This document shows, one piece after another, positions 18,495-27,205 of a stretch of 64,000 nucleotides of DNA (position 1 is its first letter; the number at the start of each line of letters is the position of its first letter). Origin of the DNA: Photobacterium pectinilyticum (lineage in GTDB: Bacteria > Pseudomonadota > Gammaproteobacteria > Enterobacterales > Vibrionaceae). The notes beneath the pieces were generated by a model. It worked only from the letters and a program-made list of their open reading frames with translations, did no database searches and had not been told where the DNA came from. The translations under genes and the position numbers were made by a program. Where the stretch lies: positions 1 through 64,000 of the forward strand of contig NZ_JANEYT010000002.1 of the NCBI RefSeq assembly GCF_024357955.1, given 5' to 3'.

Positions 18495-19022
18495 ATGTTA
18501 GCTCAAGCAATGGTTGATAAACTCAACGAGCAAATCAACTTAGAGTTCTTTTCTTCCAACCTATACCTGCAGATGAGTGCATGGTGTGAAGACAAGGGCT
18601 TTGATGGTGCGGCAGAGTTTTTGCGCAAGCATGCCGTTGAGGAAATGGAACATATGCAGCGATTGTTCACTTACGTTAGTGAAACAGGTGCAATGCCGAT
18701 CCTTGGCTCCATTGAAGCGCCAAAGCATGAGTTTTCATCGTTGGGTGACGTGTTCCGAGAAACTTACGAACACGAGCAGCTGATCACCGATAAGATCAAC
18801 AAGCTGGCGCATGTTGCGTTTACTACCCAAGACTACTCGACGTTTAACTTCTTGCAGTGGTATGTGGCAGAGCAACACGAAGAAGAAAAACTGTTCAAAG
18901 GCATTATCGATAAGATCGAGTTGGTTGGCGAAGACGGCAAAGCCTTGTTCTTCATTGACAAAGACCTAGCCGCAATGGCGAAAACTGGATCGACATCAAT
19001 TATGGATTCACCAGCTGGCTAA
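18495..19022 (+). CDS. ftnA: Non-heme ferritin
   Basis: A 175-residue iron-storage ferritin that forms 24-mers in the cytosol. Start at 18495 ([21 protein letters not shown]), with TAGGAG 7 bases upstream. The ferroxidase ligands are visible: [13 protein letters not shown], then EEMEHMQRL (E-x2-H) and later the [11 protein letters not shown] segment. Length and sequence fit FtnA rather than bacterioferritin. It is followed by uspB in the same direction. Confidence 0.95.
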   Translation: MLAQAMVDKLNEQINLEFFSSNLYLQMSAWCEDKGFDGAAEFLRKHAVEEMEHMQRLFTYVSETGAMPILGSIEAPKHEFSSLGDVFRETYEHEQLITDKINKLAHVAFTTQDYSTFNFLQWYVAEQHEEEKLFKGIIDKIELVGEDGKALFFIDKDLAAMAKTGSTSIMDSPAG

Positions 19023-19097
19023 TAAATTCGAGGGGCAGTGATGCCCCCTCACCAAACTATGGCCAGCTGATCCGTCACGTTGTTCGGGGGCTATATT

Positions 19098-19433
19098 ATG
19101 AGTGGTGACGCAATTGTACTCGCACTTTTTTTGGTCGCTGTGGTGAATGTGTCTCGCTATGTCAGTACCTTGCGTACTTTGCTAGCGGTCATGCGCGAAT
19201 GCGACCCTCTTCTTTACCAGCAGGTCGACGGCCGTGGGTTTTTCTCATCCCAAGGCAATGTCACCAAGCAAATCCGGTTATTCCACTATATTCGGAGCCA
19301 CCAATACCATAATCACCATGATCCGGTGTTTATGGATAAATGCTCGAAGGTGAGGCGGCTATTTATCCTCGCCAGTACTTATCTGATGATATTTTTAGTC
19401 TCTATTTTTGTGGTGGCATACCTCGGTATTTAA
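19098..19433 (+). CDS. uspB: Universal stress protein B
   Basis: A 111-residue inner-membrane protein with an N-terminal and a C-terminal helix, matching UspB in length and in the core CDPLLYQQVDGRGFFSS. Start at 19098 (MSGDAIVLALFL), preceded by GGGG 7 bases upstream. In E. coli uspB is needed for ethanol resistance in stationary phase and is transcribed by RpoS next to uspA. Here ftnA lies between the two. Confidence 0.92.
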   Translation: MSGDAIVLALFLVAVVNVSRYVSTLRTLLAVMRECDPLLYQQVDGRGFFSSQGNVTKQIRLFHYIRSHQYHNHHDPVFMDKCSKVRRLFILASTYLMIFLVSIFVVAYLGI

Positions 19434-19532
19434 TTCATTATCGATAAAACCAGCGCTATAAAGGACTGGCTACTATGGCCAACGATTAAATATGAAACTA
19501 AGTCAGCTAGCCTGTTTTTCTAGGTGGTTGTT

Positions 19533-19646
19533 ATGAAGCGTATTTATCATTGGTGCATTGCAAAGTGGGGGAAACCAAGATTGGATACCCAACGTGGCTT
19601 GGTGTTGATGCTCTGTGCTTGCTTGCCGGGGCTTGGCTGTTGGTGA
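19533..19646 (+). CDS. Possible small ORF, 37 residues (uncertain, perhaps frameshifted)
   Basis: An ATG at 19533 with AGGTGG 5 bases upstream opens a frame MKRIYHWCIAKWGKPRLDTQ that ends at a TGA at 19646. A shift to another frame near the end continues open to about 19716 (GAWLLVTRHLWTVAEYLDFI and so on), so this could be a decayed gene for a small Cys/Trp-rich protein of about 60 residues. I recognise no family. It is the only coding candidate in the 370-base gap between uspB and the flavoprotein gene. Confidence 0.3.
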   Translation: MKRIYHWCIAKWGKPRLDTQRGLVLMLCACLPGLGCW

Positions 19647-19805
19647 CCCGACACCTGTGGACTGTTGCTGAATATTTGGACTTTATTGCTATTTCTATTC
19701 GTTGTGTAGGTGGGTAGAATAGCGCCGTTGATAAGGGATGCTGGCCAATTAAGGTTACCGCATCCCTTTTTTATTCGTTTTGCTTGGGTCGTTAACGGTA
19801 GAGAT

Positions 19806-20993
19806 ATGGCAGAAAAGTTCGATGTAGTAATTATTGGCGCAGGGGCTGCAGGCTTAATGTGTGCGGCCGAGGCGGGCAAGCGTGGACGCTCTGTGCTAGT
19901 TGTTGATCACGGCAAAAAACCGGGCCGTAAGATCCTGATCTCTGGCGGTGGCCGCTGTAACTTTACTAACTACGACGTGGCAGCTGGCAACTTCGTTTGC
20001 CGTAATCCGCACTTTGTGAAATCGGCTTTGTCCCAATACACCAACTGGGACTTTATCTCGATGATCGCCAAGCATGAGATCGCTTTCGAAGAGCGCGACC
20101 ACGGCCAGCTATTCTGTGAAGAATCAGCAAAGGAGATTGTGGCCATGCTACTGGCCGAGTGTGACTTGCCGACGGTACAACAGCGCTATCAGGTCGATGT
20201 TCACGGTATTTCCAAAACCGAGGGTGGCTTTAGCCTCAAGCTCAATACCGATTTGGTGGAGTGTGAGTCGCTGGTGGTCGCCACCGGCGGCCTGTCGATG
20301 CCAAAACTGGGGGCTACCCCGTTTGGCTATCAGGTTGCCGATCAGTTTGGTTTGAAGATGGTGCCGACCACTGCAGGCTTAGTGCCGTTTACCCTGCATA
20401 AGGAAGACAAAGAAGCGTTTGCCGAACTATCGGGTATTGCTATCCCAGCGTTAGTCGAAGCCGAAGACGGTACGACTTTCCGTGAAAACCTATTGTTTAC
20501 CCACCGTGGCCTGTCTGGGCCAGTCATTTTGCAGATCTCCTCCTACTGGACGCCGGGGCAAAAAGTCACGGTTGATTTGTTGCCGGATCTGGGCTTGGAA
20601 GAGACCTTGAATACCATGCGTGACAAGCACCCAAACCAGAGTCTGAAAAACTCGCTGTCCCGTTTGCTGCCAAAGCGCTTGATTGAAGTGTTGATCGAGC
20701 GTGGTGATCTGGTTGATAAGCCGCTCAAGCAATTCAACCCGAAAGAGATTACGGCGATGGCCAACTACTTCCATCAGTGGACGATTGCCCCGAATGGTAC
20801 TGAAGGCTACCGAACTGCTGAGGTGACCTTGGGCGGCGTGGATACTGATGAACTGTCATCGAAAACCATGGAAGCGAAAAAAGTGCCGGGTCTGTATTTT
20901 GCCGGTGAGGTGATGGATGTCAGTGGTTGGCTGGGGGGATATAACTTCCAATGGGCGTGGAGCTCAGGTTTTGTTGCCGGTCAGCATGCTTAG
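19806..20993 (+). CDS. YhiN-type NAD(P)/FAD-dependent oxidoreductase
   Basis: A 395-residue flavoprotein of the HI0933/YhiN (BaiN/RdsA-like) family. The FAD-binding GAGAAGLMCAAEAGKRG is near the N-terminus, followed by the family hallmark KPGRKILISGGGRCNFTN; the end has GEVMDVSGWLGGYNFQWAW. Start at 19806 (MAEKFDVVIIG); the 32 codons upstream do not fit the family. The physiological substrate of the family is not well defined. A strong terminator follows. Confidence 0.9.
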   Translation: MAEKFDVVIIGAGAAGLMCAAEAGKRGRSVLVVDHGKKPGRKILISGGGRCNFTNYDVAAGNFVCRNPHFVKSALSQYTNWDFISMIAKHEIAFEERDHGQLFCEESAKEIVAMLLAECDLPTVQQRYQVDVHGISKTEGGFSLKLNTDLVECESLVVATGGLSMPKLGATPFGYQVADQFGLKMVPTTAGLVPFTLHKEDKEAFAELSGIAIPALVEAEDGTTFRENLLFTHRGLSGPVILQISSYWTPGQKVTVDLLPDLGLEETLNTMRDKHPNQSLKNSLSRLLPKRLIEVLIERGDLVDKPLKQFNPKEITAMANYFHQWTIAPNGTEGYRTAEVTLGGVDTDELSSKTMEAKKVPGLYFAGEVMDVSGWLGGYNFQWAWSSGFVAGQHA

Positions 20994-21038
20994 GTGATAC
21001 TGCGCGACAAATATCTTAAGCGCTATTTATGATTTGAC

Positions 21039-21070
21039 CACAGCGGTGCATTTGCACCGCTGTGTTTTTT
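21039..21070 (+). terminator. Terminator after the YhiN-type gene
   Basis: CACAGCGGTGCA / TGCACCGCTGTG with a minimal loop, followed by TTTTTT. Confidence 0.9.
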
Positions 21071-21276
21071 GGCTTGATGCTAGCGTCGATAATTTTTGTT
21101 TTAATGATTCCATCGATTGTTGGTTGTTAACCATTGATTTACCCAAGTCATACCATAATTTTACGACTGTAAGTTGGTGGTAAGTTTTTACTAAATTTAC
21201 TAGCAACCGTCTCTGAAATGCCTATAATCCGCGCACTTTTTATGATTTCCCCATCTCTTAGCGGAGTAGAGCTTAA

Positions 21277-21816
21277 ATGAATAAAATCGCATCAAAAGCG
21301 ATCGTAATGACCCTTCTTGCGACGTCTCTTTCTGGTTGTATTGGTCAAATGGGCACCTCTCAGCTGGTCACCAAAGCTAACCTGAGTGCGGTGGATAACC
21401 GTTATGGTCGTGCTGGCCTGTTTGTACTGCTTAGCCCTATTTACGGTATTGCGGCGACGGCGGATCTCTTCATCTTCAACACCGTTGAATTCTGGACAGG
21501 CAAGAATCCAGTCACAGGTAAGTCACCAGCTGTAGCAGATACACCTGTTGATGCGATTTTCAAGGTTAATGACCAGCTAGACCCATCTCTGACTACAGTG
21601 CCATTGGCAAGTGTTCAGAACAGCGATATTGAAGCAGCAAGCTTCCGCCAGGTGGATGCGCGCACGCTGGAAATGAATGTGGTTTACCAAAGTGGTGAGC
21701 AGGCAGTGCTTCGCGGTGAGCGTGCCGGCGATGATGTGAACTTCTACCTTGATGGTGAATTTATTACAGCTGTCAGCGTGGCTGAGCTGAGCCAGTACGC
21801 GAACAACCAAGCGTAA
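21277..21816 (+). CDS. DUF3332-type lipoprotein
   Basis: A 179-residue protein with a lipoprotein signal peptide (MNKIASKAIVMTLLATSLSG then Cys at about residue 21). The conserved part has LVTKANLSAVDNRYGRAG and a hydrophobic LFVLLSPIYGIAATADLFIFNTVEFWTG, which matches the DUF3332 family common in vibrios. Function is unknown. GGAG lies upstream of the ATG. The gene is a single unit with its own terminator. Confidence 0.85.
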   Translation: MNKIASKAIVMTLLATSLSGCIGQMGTSQLVTKANLSAVDNRYGRAGLFVLLSPIYGIAATADLFIFNTVEFWTGKNPVTGKSPAVADTPVDAIFKVNDQLDPSLTTVPLASVQNSDIEAASFRQVDARTLEMNVVYQSGEQAVLRGERAGDDVNFYLDGEFITAVSVAELSQYANNQA

Positions 21817-21844
21817 TCATCTGGCTGGTTGGATGGTAGAAAAT

Positions 21845-21868
21845 CGGGAGCCATGGGCTCCCGGTTTT
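21845..21868 (+). terminator. Terminator of the DUF3332 gene
   Basis: CGGGAGCC / GGCTCCCG with a 3-base loop, followed by GTTTTGTTT. Confidence 0.8.
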
Positions 21869-21895
21869 GTTTCTGGGTTTTCTTATCGTTGTATT

Positions 21896-22465
21896 TTAGG
21901 GTTGGGTGACCGGTTGTAGCCCTTGCCAGAGGATCTGGAATGCCCCTTGTTGGTATTGTGTCTGCTGACCCAGTTCAGGTTGCTCGATAAACAGCTGGGC
22001 TGTGCTCAGGAAGTGTTGGCGAAAAAAGCTGAGGACCAGCGGCACCGGTAAGGGAGCTAGCTGTCCTTGGCGTTGCGCTTGTTCGACCCTTTCACCAATG
22101 AATCCCATGGTCGTTAGCATTAGATCTTGGTGGCGGCTTATAGGGTAGGCTGGGTCGTGGTTGAGCTGGAGCATCAGTTTGAGTTGGTTGGGATGGGTTA
22201 CCGCCCACTCCAACGCTCGGCTCCATAGCTGCTGAAGTTGATCTTCTAATGCTGTGGTATCGGGCGGGGCGGATAATACCTGGGCCAAATCTTGCTTGGC
22301 CTCAAGGTACAGGGTATCTACCAAGTCTTGTTTGTTGGCAAAGTGGTGGAACAGGGTGCCAGTGGCGACCCCCGCCTTACGAGCAATGCTGGCGGTCGAT
22401 GTTGCCTGTACCCCGTTGGCAACAAACAGGGCCAGTGCGTTATCAAGTAATTGCTGTCTTTTCAT
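21896..22465 (-). CDS. TetR-family transcriptional regulator
   Basis: A 189-residue repressor with an N-terminal TetR helix-turn-helix (residues about 5-50, STASIARKAGVATGTLFHHF) and a helical ligand-binding domain. It lies 24 bases downstream of the aldehyde dehydrogenase on the same strand, so the two are probably one operon that the regulator controls through the perfect palindrome upstream of the dehydrogenase. The ligand is unknown; an aldehyde or related lipid is plausible. Confidence 0.88.
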   Translation of the reverse strand: MKRQQLLDNALALFVANGVQATSTASIARKAGVATGTLFHHFANKQDLVDTLYLEAKQDLAQVLSAPPDTTALEDQLQQLWSRALEWAVTHPNQLKLMLQLNHDPAYPISRHQDLMLTTMGFIGERVEQAQRQGQLAPLPVPLVLSFFRQHFLSTAQLFIEQPELGQQTQYQQGAFQILWQGLQPVTQP

Positions 22466-22489
22466 TGTGCTCCTGCTTGCACTGTATTT

Positions 22490-23926
22490 TTAGCGCATAA
22501 AGAAAGCCAACATCAGCTTTTGCCACCAGCGATTATAAGGGGGTTTGATCAGCCCTGTGGTGGAGAACTTATGCTGTTTCAGCACTGTTTTGGCCTTAGA
22601 GAAGGTAAGGAAGCCTTCTTTGCCGTGGTAATGCCCCATTCCGGACGGGCCAATACCTCCAAACGGGGCATCATCGGCCGCTACTTGCAACAGGGTTTCG
22701 TTGATTGCCATCCCGCCTGATATCGTTCCGTCACGGACCTGCTGTTGGGCGGCTGGATCCTGGCTCATTAAATACAGTGCCAGTGGGCGCGAACGTTGCT
22801 TAATAAAATCCATGGCATCGGCCAGCTTATTGTATTCAACAACTGGTAGCAGCGGGCCGAAAATTTCTTCCTGCATGACTGTTGCCTGCGGTGGAACATG
22901 GCTGAGCAGGTGGGGGACCAACCGGTGGTGAGCATCGCTGCGCGCTTTCTCGTGGCACGGAAAGACATTGGCCCCGAGCTGCTTGGCCTCGTCAAGCCAC
23001 TGGCACAGACGTTGGTATTGGCGGTCGTTGATCACTGAGGCAAAATCCGGATTGTTCACCCCACCAGGATAATGGCGGTTGAATTGTTCGATAAAGCTGT
23101 CGATAAAGGCTTGGGCTTGCCCTTTGGGCACCAGAATATAGTCGGGGGCAACACAGATCTGCCCGGCATTCATGCATTTACCGAATAATGTTCGTTCTAC
23201 TGCCAAGGCGATAGGCATGTCTTGCGCGACAATGACTGGCGATTTTCCTCCCAACTCGAGGGTCACAGGTGTCAGGTTATCGGCAGCAGCTCGCATTACA
23301 TGGTGGCCGATAGCGGTAGAGCCGGTAAACAGCAGGTGGTCAAACGGCAGCTGGGTGAAGTGGGCTGCGGCATCAGCCTCGCCCTCGAACACCGCCACGT
23401 GATCGGACTGGAAGGTTTCCTCAATGAGAGTACGGAGCACCTGATTGGTGGCAGGGGTAAATTCGCTCAGTTTGATCATCGCCCGGTTGCCTGCGGCCAA
23501 AGCTGAAATCAACGGCCCGAGGCTGAGCATCACCGGGAAGTTCCACGGCACGACGATACCCACTACACCGACCGGTTGGTAGTGGACGGCGACCTTGGCG
23601 GGGAAGAGCATCAATCCGGCATGGCGTTTGGATGGTTTCATCCAGCCTTTGAGTTTTTTCAGGGTGTAGTTGATGTTATTGATGCAGGGGACAATATCGG
23701 CGACAAGGGAGTCTTGGCAGTGACGCTGGCCATAATCCTTGGCCAGAGCTTGGCAGAGCGTCTCCCGGTGCTGTTTGATGGCGCGCTTGAGGGCGGTTAG
23801 CTGGCTTTTACGTTCGTCAAGAGAAGGCATGGTTGCTTCTCTGAAGGCCGCTTGCTGGGCGGTAAGCGTGCGGTCCATGTCGGTGCAGTATGCTGGCTGG
23901 ATCTGGGTATTCTCGGCCACAGTCAT
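22490..23926 (-). CDS. Coniferyl-aldehyde-dehydrogenase-like NAD(P)-dependent aldehyde dehydrogenase
   Basis: A 478-residue enzyme of the aldehyde dehydrogenase superfamily, class-3/CalB-like by length and by the C-terminal hydrophobic tail. The catalytic Glu is in VTLELGGKSPVIV, the catalytic Cys in GQICVAPDY, and the cofactor loop is FTGSTAIGHHVM. GVVGIVVPWNFPVM is the typical ALDH N-terminal motif. The C-terminus (LMLAFFMR) may touch the membrane, as in fatty-aldehyde dehydrogenases. First gene of the operon with the TetR regulator. The natural substrate cannot be told from sequence. Confidence 0.88.
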   Translation of the reverse strand: MTVAENTQIQPAYCTDMDRTLTAQQAAFREATMPSLDERKSQLTALKRAIKQHRETLCQALAKDYGQRHCQDSLVADIVPCINNINYTLKKLKGWMKPSKRHAGLMLFPAKVAVHYQPVGVVGIVVPWNFPVMLSLGPLISALAAGNRAMIKLSEFTPATNQVLRTLIEETFQSDHVAVFEGEADAAAHFTQLPFDHLLFTGSTAIGHHVMRAAADNLTPVTLELGGKSPVIVAQDMPIALAVERTLFGKCMNAGQICVAPDYILVPKGQAQAFIDSFIEQFNRHYPGGVNNPDFASVINDRQYQRLCQWLDEAKQLGANVFPCHEKARSDAHHRLVPHLLSHVPPQATVMQEEIFGPLLPVVEYNKLADAMDFIKQRSRPLALYLMSQDPAAQQQVRDGTISGGMAINETLLQVAADDAPFGGIGPSGMGHYHGKEGFLTFSKAKTVLKQHKFSTTGLIKPPYNRWWQKLMLAFFMR

Positions 23927-23949
23927 CGGTGGGTCTCCCTATCAATAAA

Positions 23950-23963
23950 ACTGACTAGTCAGT
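23950..23963 (-). promoter_or_regulatory. TetR-type operator upstream of the aldehyde dehydrogenase
   Basis: ACTGACTAGTCAGT is a perfect 14-base palindrome, 24 bases before the start codon, within a wider imperfect repeat (23947-23970). Just upstream on the minus strand is a possible -10 TATACT. This is the classic shape of a TetR-family operator, and the cognate regulator is the second gene of the operon. Confidence 0.7.
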
Positions 23964-24014
23964 CGGTTTTAGTATAGAAGACTTTCCCTGACGCGGCGCT
24001 GGAAATTCCCTTTA

Positions 24015-24596
24015 TTATTTTTTGTGGCCACTTTTATCGGCGTGGAACACTTCAATAAAGGCATTAAAGTATTGTTGTAACTGCTCGGCATCTTGGTTGA
24101 AGCCTGTGGTTTCGAGCAAGGCGATCCCGGCTTCGCAGGTACACAGGTTGCCTGCTTGTTGATTACGGCGCAAGGCGTAAGCCGAATCGCCCTTTGGGGT
24201 GAACGCTATACGCGGCAAGCTAGCCAGCCACGGGCTGCGGCGGATCATCTTGCGCGCTTCCTGCCAGGTGGCATCGATCAGGATAAATAGTGCTGTTTTG
24301 TCGTCACTGGATTGGTATGGCACCGCAGGCATGTTGTCATCACCAGGGAACAGCAACCACGGTTGGTACTGGGGATCGGCTAGCATATCCAGCAGCGCTT
24401 GCGGAGGGGTGACTCGATCCCATATTTGGCGTAGGCAGTGGGGCAGGCTGCGCTCCATCAACTGGCCAGTGTTGGTGTCTTTGCCCATTTCCTTTGGGTG
24501 GGTGAGCAAGACAAAAGCATGCGAACAGGCCAGAGTCGGCTCGGCATCGCAGATGCAATTGTGGTGAAAGCCGCAGCGTGGGCAGGGTGTGGTCAT
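24015..24596 (-). CDS. tapT: DTW-domain protein, tRNA-uridine aminocarboxypropyltransferase-like
   Basis: A 193-residue DTW-domain enzyme resembling E. coli TapT (YfiP), which adds the acp group to U47 of tRNAs using SAM. It has the N-terminal zinc-like CPRCGFHHNCIC, the conserved LLTHPKEMGKDTNTG, and the signature DxTW as DATW in LIDATWQEARKM. The gene is transcribed alone from a short leader. The symbol follows the E. coli orthologue by family likeness; a paralogous DTW protein (TuaA-type) is the alternative. Confidence 0.78.
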   Translation of the reverse strand: MTTPCPRCGFHHNCICDAEPTLACSHAFVLLTHPKEMGKDTNTGQLMERSLPHCLRQIWDRVTPPQALLDMLADPQYQPWLLFPGDDNMPAVPYQSSDDKTALFILIDATWQEARKMIRRSPWLASLPRIAFTPKGDSAYALRRNQQAGNLCTCEAGIALLETTGFNQDAEQLQQYFNAFIEVFHADKSGHKK

Positions 24597-24681
24597 GATG
24601 GTCAGTCTGGCCTAAGGGTTATGCCACGGAGTGTGGCATAACCTAAAGGAAAAGTGGAAGGCTTCTTGCTTTAAGAGCGGT

Positions 24682-25725
24682 CTACTCTTGGATTGGACTG
24701 AGTTTGTCGAGGGTCAGGCCACTTTCGCCCAGATCATAGGTTTCACCGTTAATGACCTCTTGGCGGGTCGACAATTGGCCATCTTCACGGGTAAATAGCC
24801 TTTCACTGATCAATCGGCGGCCTTGATACTGGGCCATGGTGACTTTTATCTTGCCATGGCCGGCTTGTTGCCAGAAGCCCTTCTCGCTCAGCCCCGGCTG
24901 TCCATCACTGTAGCTGTACGCGGTGACCGCCGAGTGATCCGGCAGCAGGTTTAGTGTGGTTGTCAGGACTGTGACACCCAAATCGCTGTGGCCCTGATAT
25001 TGGCCGACCCAATGCTGGGTAACATCGGTGGCTCCGAGTGTGGCGCAACCGGTATATTCCGTGCCTTGCCATATCAGCGTCGACTGCCAGCCATAAAGGG
25101 CATCGCTCATGGTGTCGTTGCACTGGGCCTGAGTCATGGTCAGGGTGAAGTCTCTCCCCTTGTAAGTTTGCTGCCCTGAGCGGATATCGCGGCTGGAAAT
25201 CGCCTGCTGCTGGGTCGGGTAGCTGATCCGGCTGAGAGAAACGGTGTCCTCGGCGATTTCGACAGTCCACCCTGGCTCATTGCCAAATGCCCGTGTCTTA
25301 CGTGGCGGTTGCTGGCAGGCCTGATTCATCTCGCTGGCCAGTAAATTGATTTGTTTGACGTTGAAACGGGCATTGTAGCTGGCGGCAAATCCCTCTTCCG
25401 GTGCCGGTTCGAGATAACCGATAAACTCGCCGTACATCGGCTCGTATCCGCGTGGTGCGACCGCATTAGCGGCAGGCAGATCACCGGCTGGCAGATGCAG
25501 CCAATACTGTTGATTGCTACCACATGGCTGGATGCTGCGGCTTTCGTGGCCGAAGACGACCTGACCGCGCAGCATAAAAGCCTGTACCTTGCCGCTACTG
25601 GTGGACACGTCAGGGGTGGTTAGCGCTTCTTCTTCTGGCGTTGGACCGGTGGCAGGATCACTGGCACAGCCTGCTAGCAGCAGGGCGGCGGCTATTGGTA
25701 CCAGGGGCAGTTGTCGGCATATCAT
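24682..25725 (-). CDS. COG3650/NlpE-like lipoprotein
   Basis: A 347-residue lipoprotein. Start at 25725 (MICRQLPLVPIAAALLLAG then Cys), with GAGGGA just upstream; the longer open frame lacks a ribosome binding site. After a Pro/Thr-rich linker, residues about 40-230 contain RGQVVFGHESRSIQPCG and FGNEPGWTVEI with paired Cys, as in COG3650 proteins. The final about 110 residues (WVGQYQGHSDLGVTVLTTTL) look like the N-terminal barrel of NlpE. It is probably anchored in the envelope; function is unknown. Confidence 0.72.
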   Translation of the reverse strand: MICRQLPLVPIAAALLLAGCASDPATGPTPEEEALTTPDVSTSSGKVQAFMLRGQVVFGHESRSIQPCGSNQQYWLHLPAGDLPAANAVAPRGYEPMYGEFIGYLEPAPEEGFAASYNARFNVKQINLLASEMNQACQQPPRKTRAFGNEPGWTVEIAEDTVSLSRISYPTQQQAISSRDIRSGQQTYKGRDFTLTMTQAQCNDTMSDALYGWQSTLIWQGTEYTGCATLGATDVTQHWVGQYQGHSDLGVTVLTTTLNLLPDHSAVTAYSYSDGQPGLSEKGFWQQAGHGKIKVTMAQYQGRRLISERLFTREDGQLSTRQEVINGETYDLGESGLTLDKLSPIQE

Positions 25726-25792
25726 CGGGATCCCTCGTTGTGATAGGCTGGGTATAAAGTCAGTTATACCAGATAAATAAAAGAGTATCAGA

Positions 25793-26251
25793 ATGGCGTA
25801 TTGGTTATTCAAGACAGAGCCGGACACCTTTTCGATAGACACGCTCAAGCAGCAAAAAGTTTCCTGCTGGGAAGGTGTCAGGAACTATCAGGCGCGAAAT
25901 ATGATGCGTGATGCTATAAAGCTAGGGGATCAGGTGTTGATTTACCATTCTTCCTGCAAGGATGTCGGTGTGGTGGGGATTGCCGAGGTGGTGCGCGAAG
26001 CCTATCCAGACCATTTCCAGTTTGATCCCGAGGGGCCGTATTTCGACCCGAAATCCGCCCCGGACAATCCGCGCTGGATCATGGTGGATATCGAATATCG
26101 CCGTCACTTGCGTCTTGTGTCATTGAAGCGGATGAAAGCCAATCCCGCTTTGTCTGAGATGCCGCTGGTCAAGCGGGGCAATCGCCTCAGTATCATGCCC
26201 GTTAGCGAAGACCAATGGCATGAAATCCTGCAGATGACCGGGCAGTTTTAA
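25793..26251 (+). CDS. EVE-domain protein
   Basis: A 152-residue protein made almost entirely of one EVE (PUA-like) domain: YWLFKTEPDTFSIDTL at the start, WEGVRNYQARNMMRD, GDQVLIYHSS, GPYFDPKS. Stand-alone EVE proteins of this type bind modified bases, but the physiological target here is unknown. It diverges from the lipoprotein gene with a 67-base shared promoter region. Confidence 0.9.
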   Translation: MAYWLFKTEPDTFSIDTLKQQKVSCWEGVRNYQARNMMRDAIKLGDQVLIYHSSCKDVGVVGIAEVVREAYPDHFQFDPEGPYFDPKSAPDNPRWIMVDIEYRRHLRLVSLKRMKANPALSEMPLVKRGNRLSIMPVSEDQWHEILQMTGQF

Positions 26252-26310
26252 CACCGCGACACAAAAGGAAGCAGCTCAACTGCTTCCTGATCGTTTTTCC
26301 GCTGTGGGCC

Positions 26311-27111
26311 TTACTTAAGAAAACGTTCACTGAGGTAGTGGGCCACTGCCTCATCGCTGCAGTCGCCGATCATCTCGTTGTCGGGCAGGGCTGCCTTGAC
26401 CTTGGCATGGGAAGTACCCATTACTAAGCCCTTGCCAGCCATGGTTAGCATCTCGACATCGTTCATCCCGTCACCGAAGGCAATACAATCAGCCAACGCA
26501 TAGCCCTTTTCTTTGGCAACGGCTTCCAGAGCATGGCCTTTGGATACACCTGTATCCATGACTTCAAGACACCACGGGGTCGAAAAGGCGACATTGGCCT
26601 GGTTGCCAAACTCGGCGTTGATTTTATTTTCCCACTCCACCAACTTGTCATGATCGCGGTCGTCGCGGGTGAAGAAAAGCTTGGCCACGCCTTCTAGCGG
26701 TGGGTTCTCGACATCAAACAGCTGGTAGCTGAAGCTATCATGGAACTCGCGCAGGGTTGGATCTTCCTGGTTCAGCAGCCAATCATCGTTGCGGTAGATA
26801 TGGATTCTCAGCTCCGGATCCTGTTTGGTCATCGCAATGATGCCGGTAATGACCTCGGGTTGGACATCCTGCTTGAAGATCACTTCGTTCTTGCAGTTGT
26901 GTACCCGGGCGCCGTTGGAGGTGATCATGTAAGCCGGGATCCCCAATTGCTCGCGCAGCCCCGCTACATCAATGTGGTGACGGCCGGTGGCGAAGATGAA
27001 GTCTTTACCCTGGTGGTGAAGCTGGTTGAGGGTATCTTTAGTAAATGGGGCAATCTTATGGTCTGGTGTTAGCAGGGTGCCATCCAGATCCGATGCAATA
27101 ATTTGGTACAT
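26311..27111 (-). CDS. yigL: HAD-superfamily (Cof-type) phosphatase YigL
   Basis: A 266-residue cytosolic phosphatase close to E. coli YigL (MYQIIASDLDGTLLTPDHKIAPFTKDTL, FATGRHHIDV, ITSNGARVH). Catalytic motif I is DLDGT, motif II FATGR, motif IV GDGMNDVEM, with the Cof-type C2 cap. In E. coli YigL acts on sugar phosphates and pyridoxal phosphate and is induced during phosphosugar stress. Start at 27111 by homology; the open frame runs 14 codons further. It lies downstream of pldB, the same pldB-yigL pair as in E. coli. Confidence 0.92.
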   Translation of the reverse strand: MYQIIASDLDGTLLTPDHKIAPFTKDTLNQLHHQGKDFIFATGRHHIDVAGLREQLGIPAYMITSNGARVHNCKNEVIFKQDVQPEVITGIIAMTKQDPELRIHIYRNDDWLLNQEDPTLREFHDSFSYQLFDVENPPLEGVAKLFFTRDDRDHDKLVEWENKINAEFGNQANVAFSTPWCLEVMDTGVSKGHALEAVAKEKGYALADCIAFGDGMNDVEMLTMAGKGLVMGTSHAKVKAALPDNEMIGDCSDEAVAHYLSERFLK

Positions 27112-27153
27112 GAAACCTCTCGCGGTAGAAACAGAGGCCCAACGCCGAAGCAC

Positions 27154-27188
27154 TGGGGGAACAGTGCAATATTAAACCAGTTCCCCCA
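27154..27188 (-). other. Inverted repeat between pldB and yigL
   Basis: TGGGGGAAC (27154-27162) and GTTCCCCCA (27180-27188) form a perfect 9-base GC-rich stem around a 17-base loop in the pldB-yigL spacer. In E. coli the pldB-yigL mRNA is processed and stabilised by the sRNA SgrS; here the hairpin could mark a processing site or an internal terminator, though it has no T-run. Confidence 0.5.
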
Positions 27189-27205
27189 AGAGAAAGGAGG
27201 CTATT

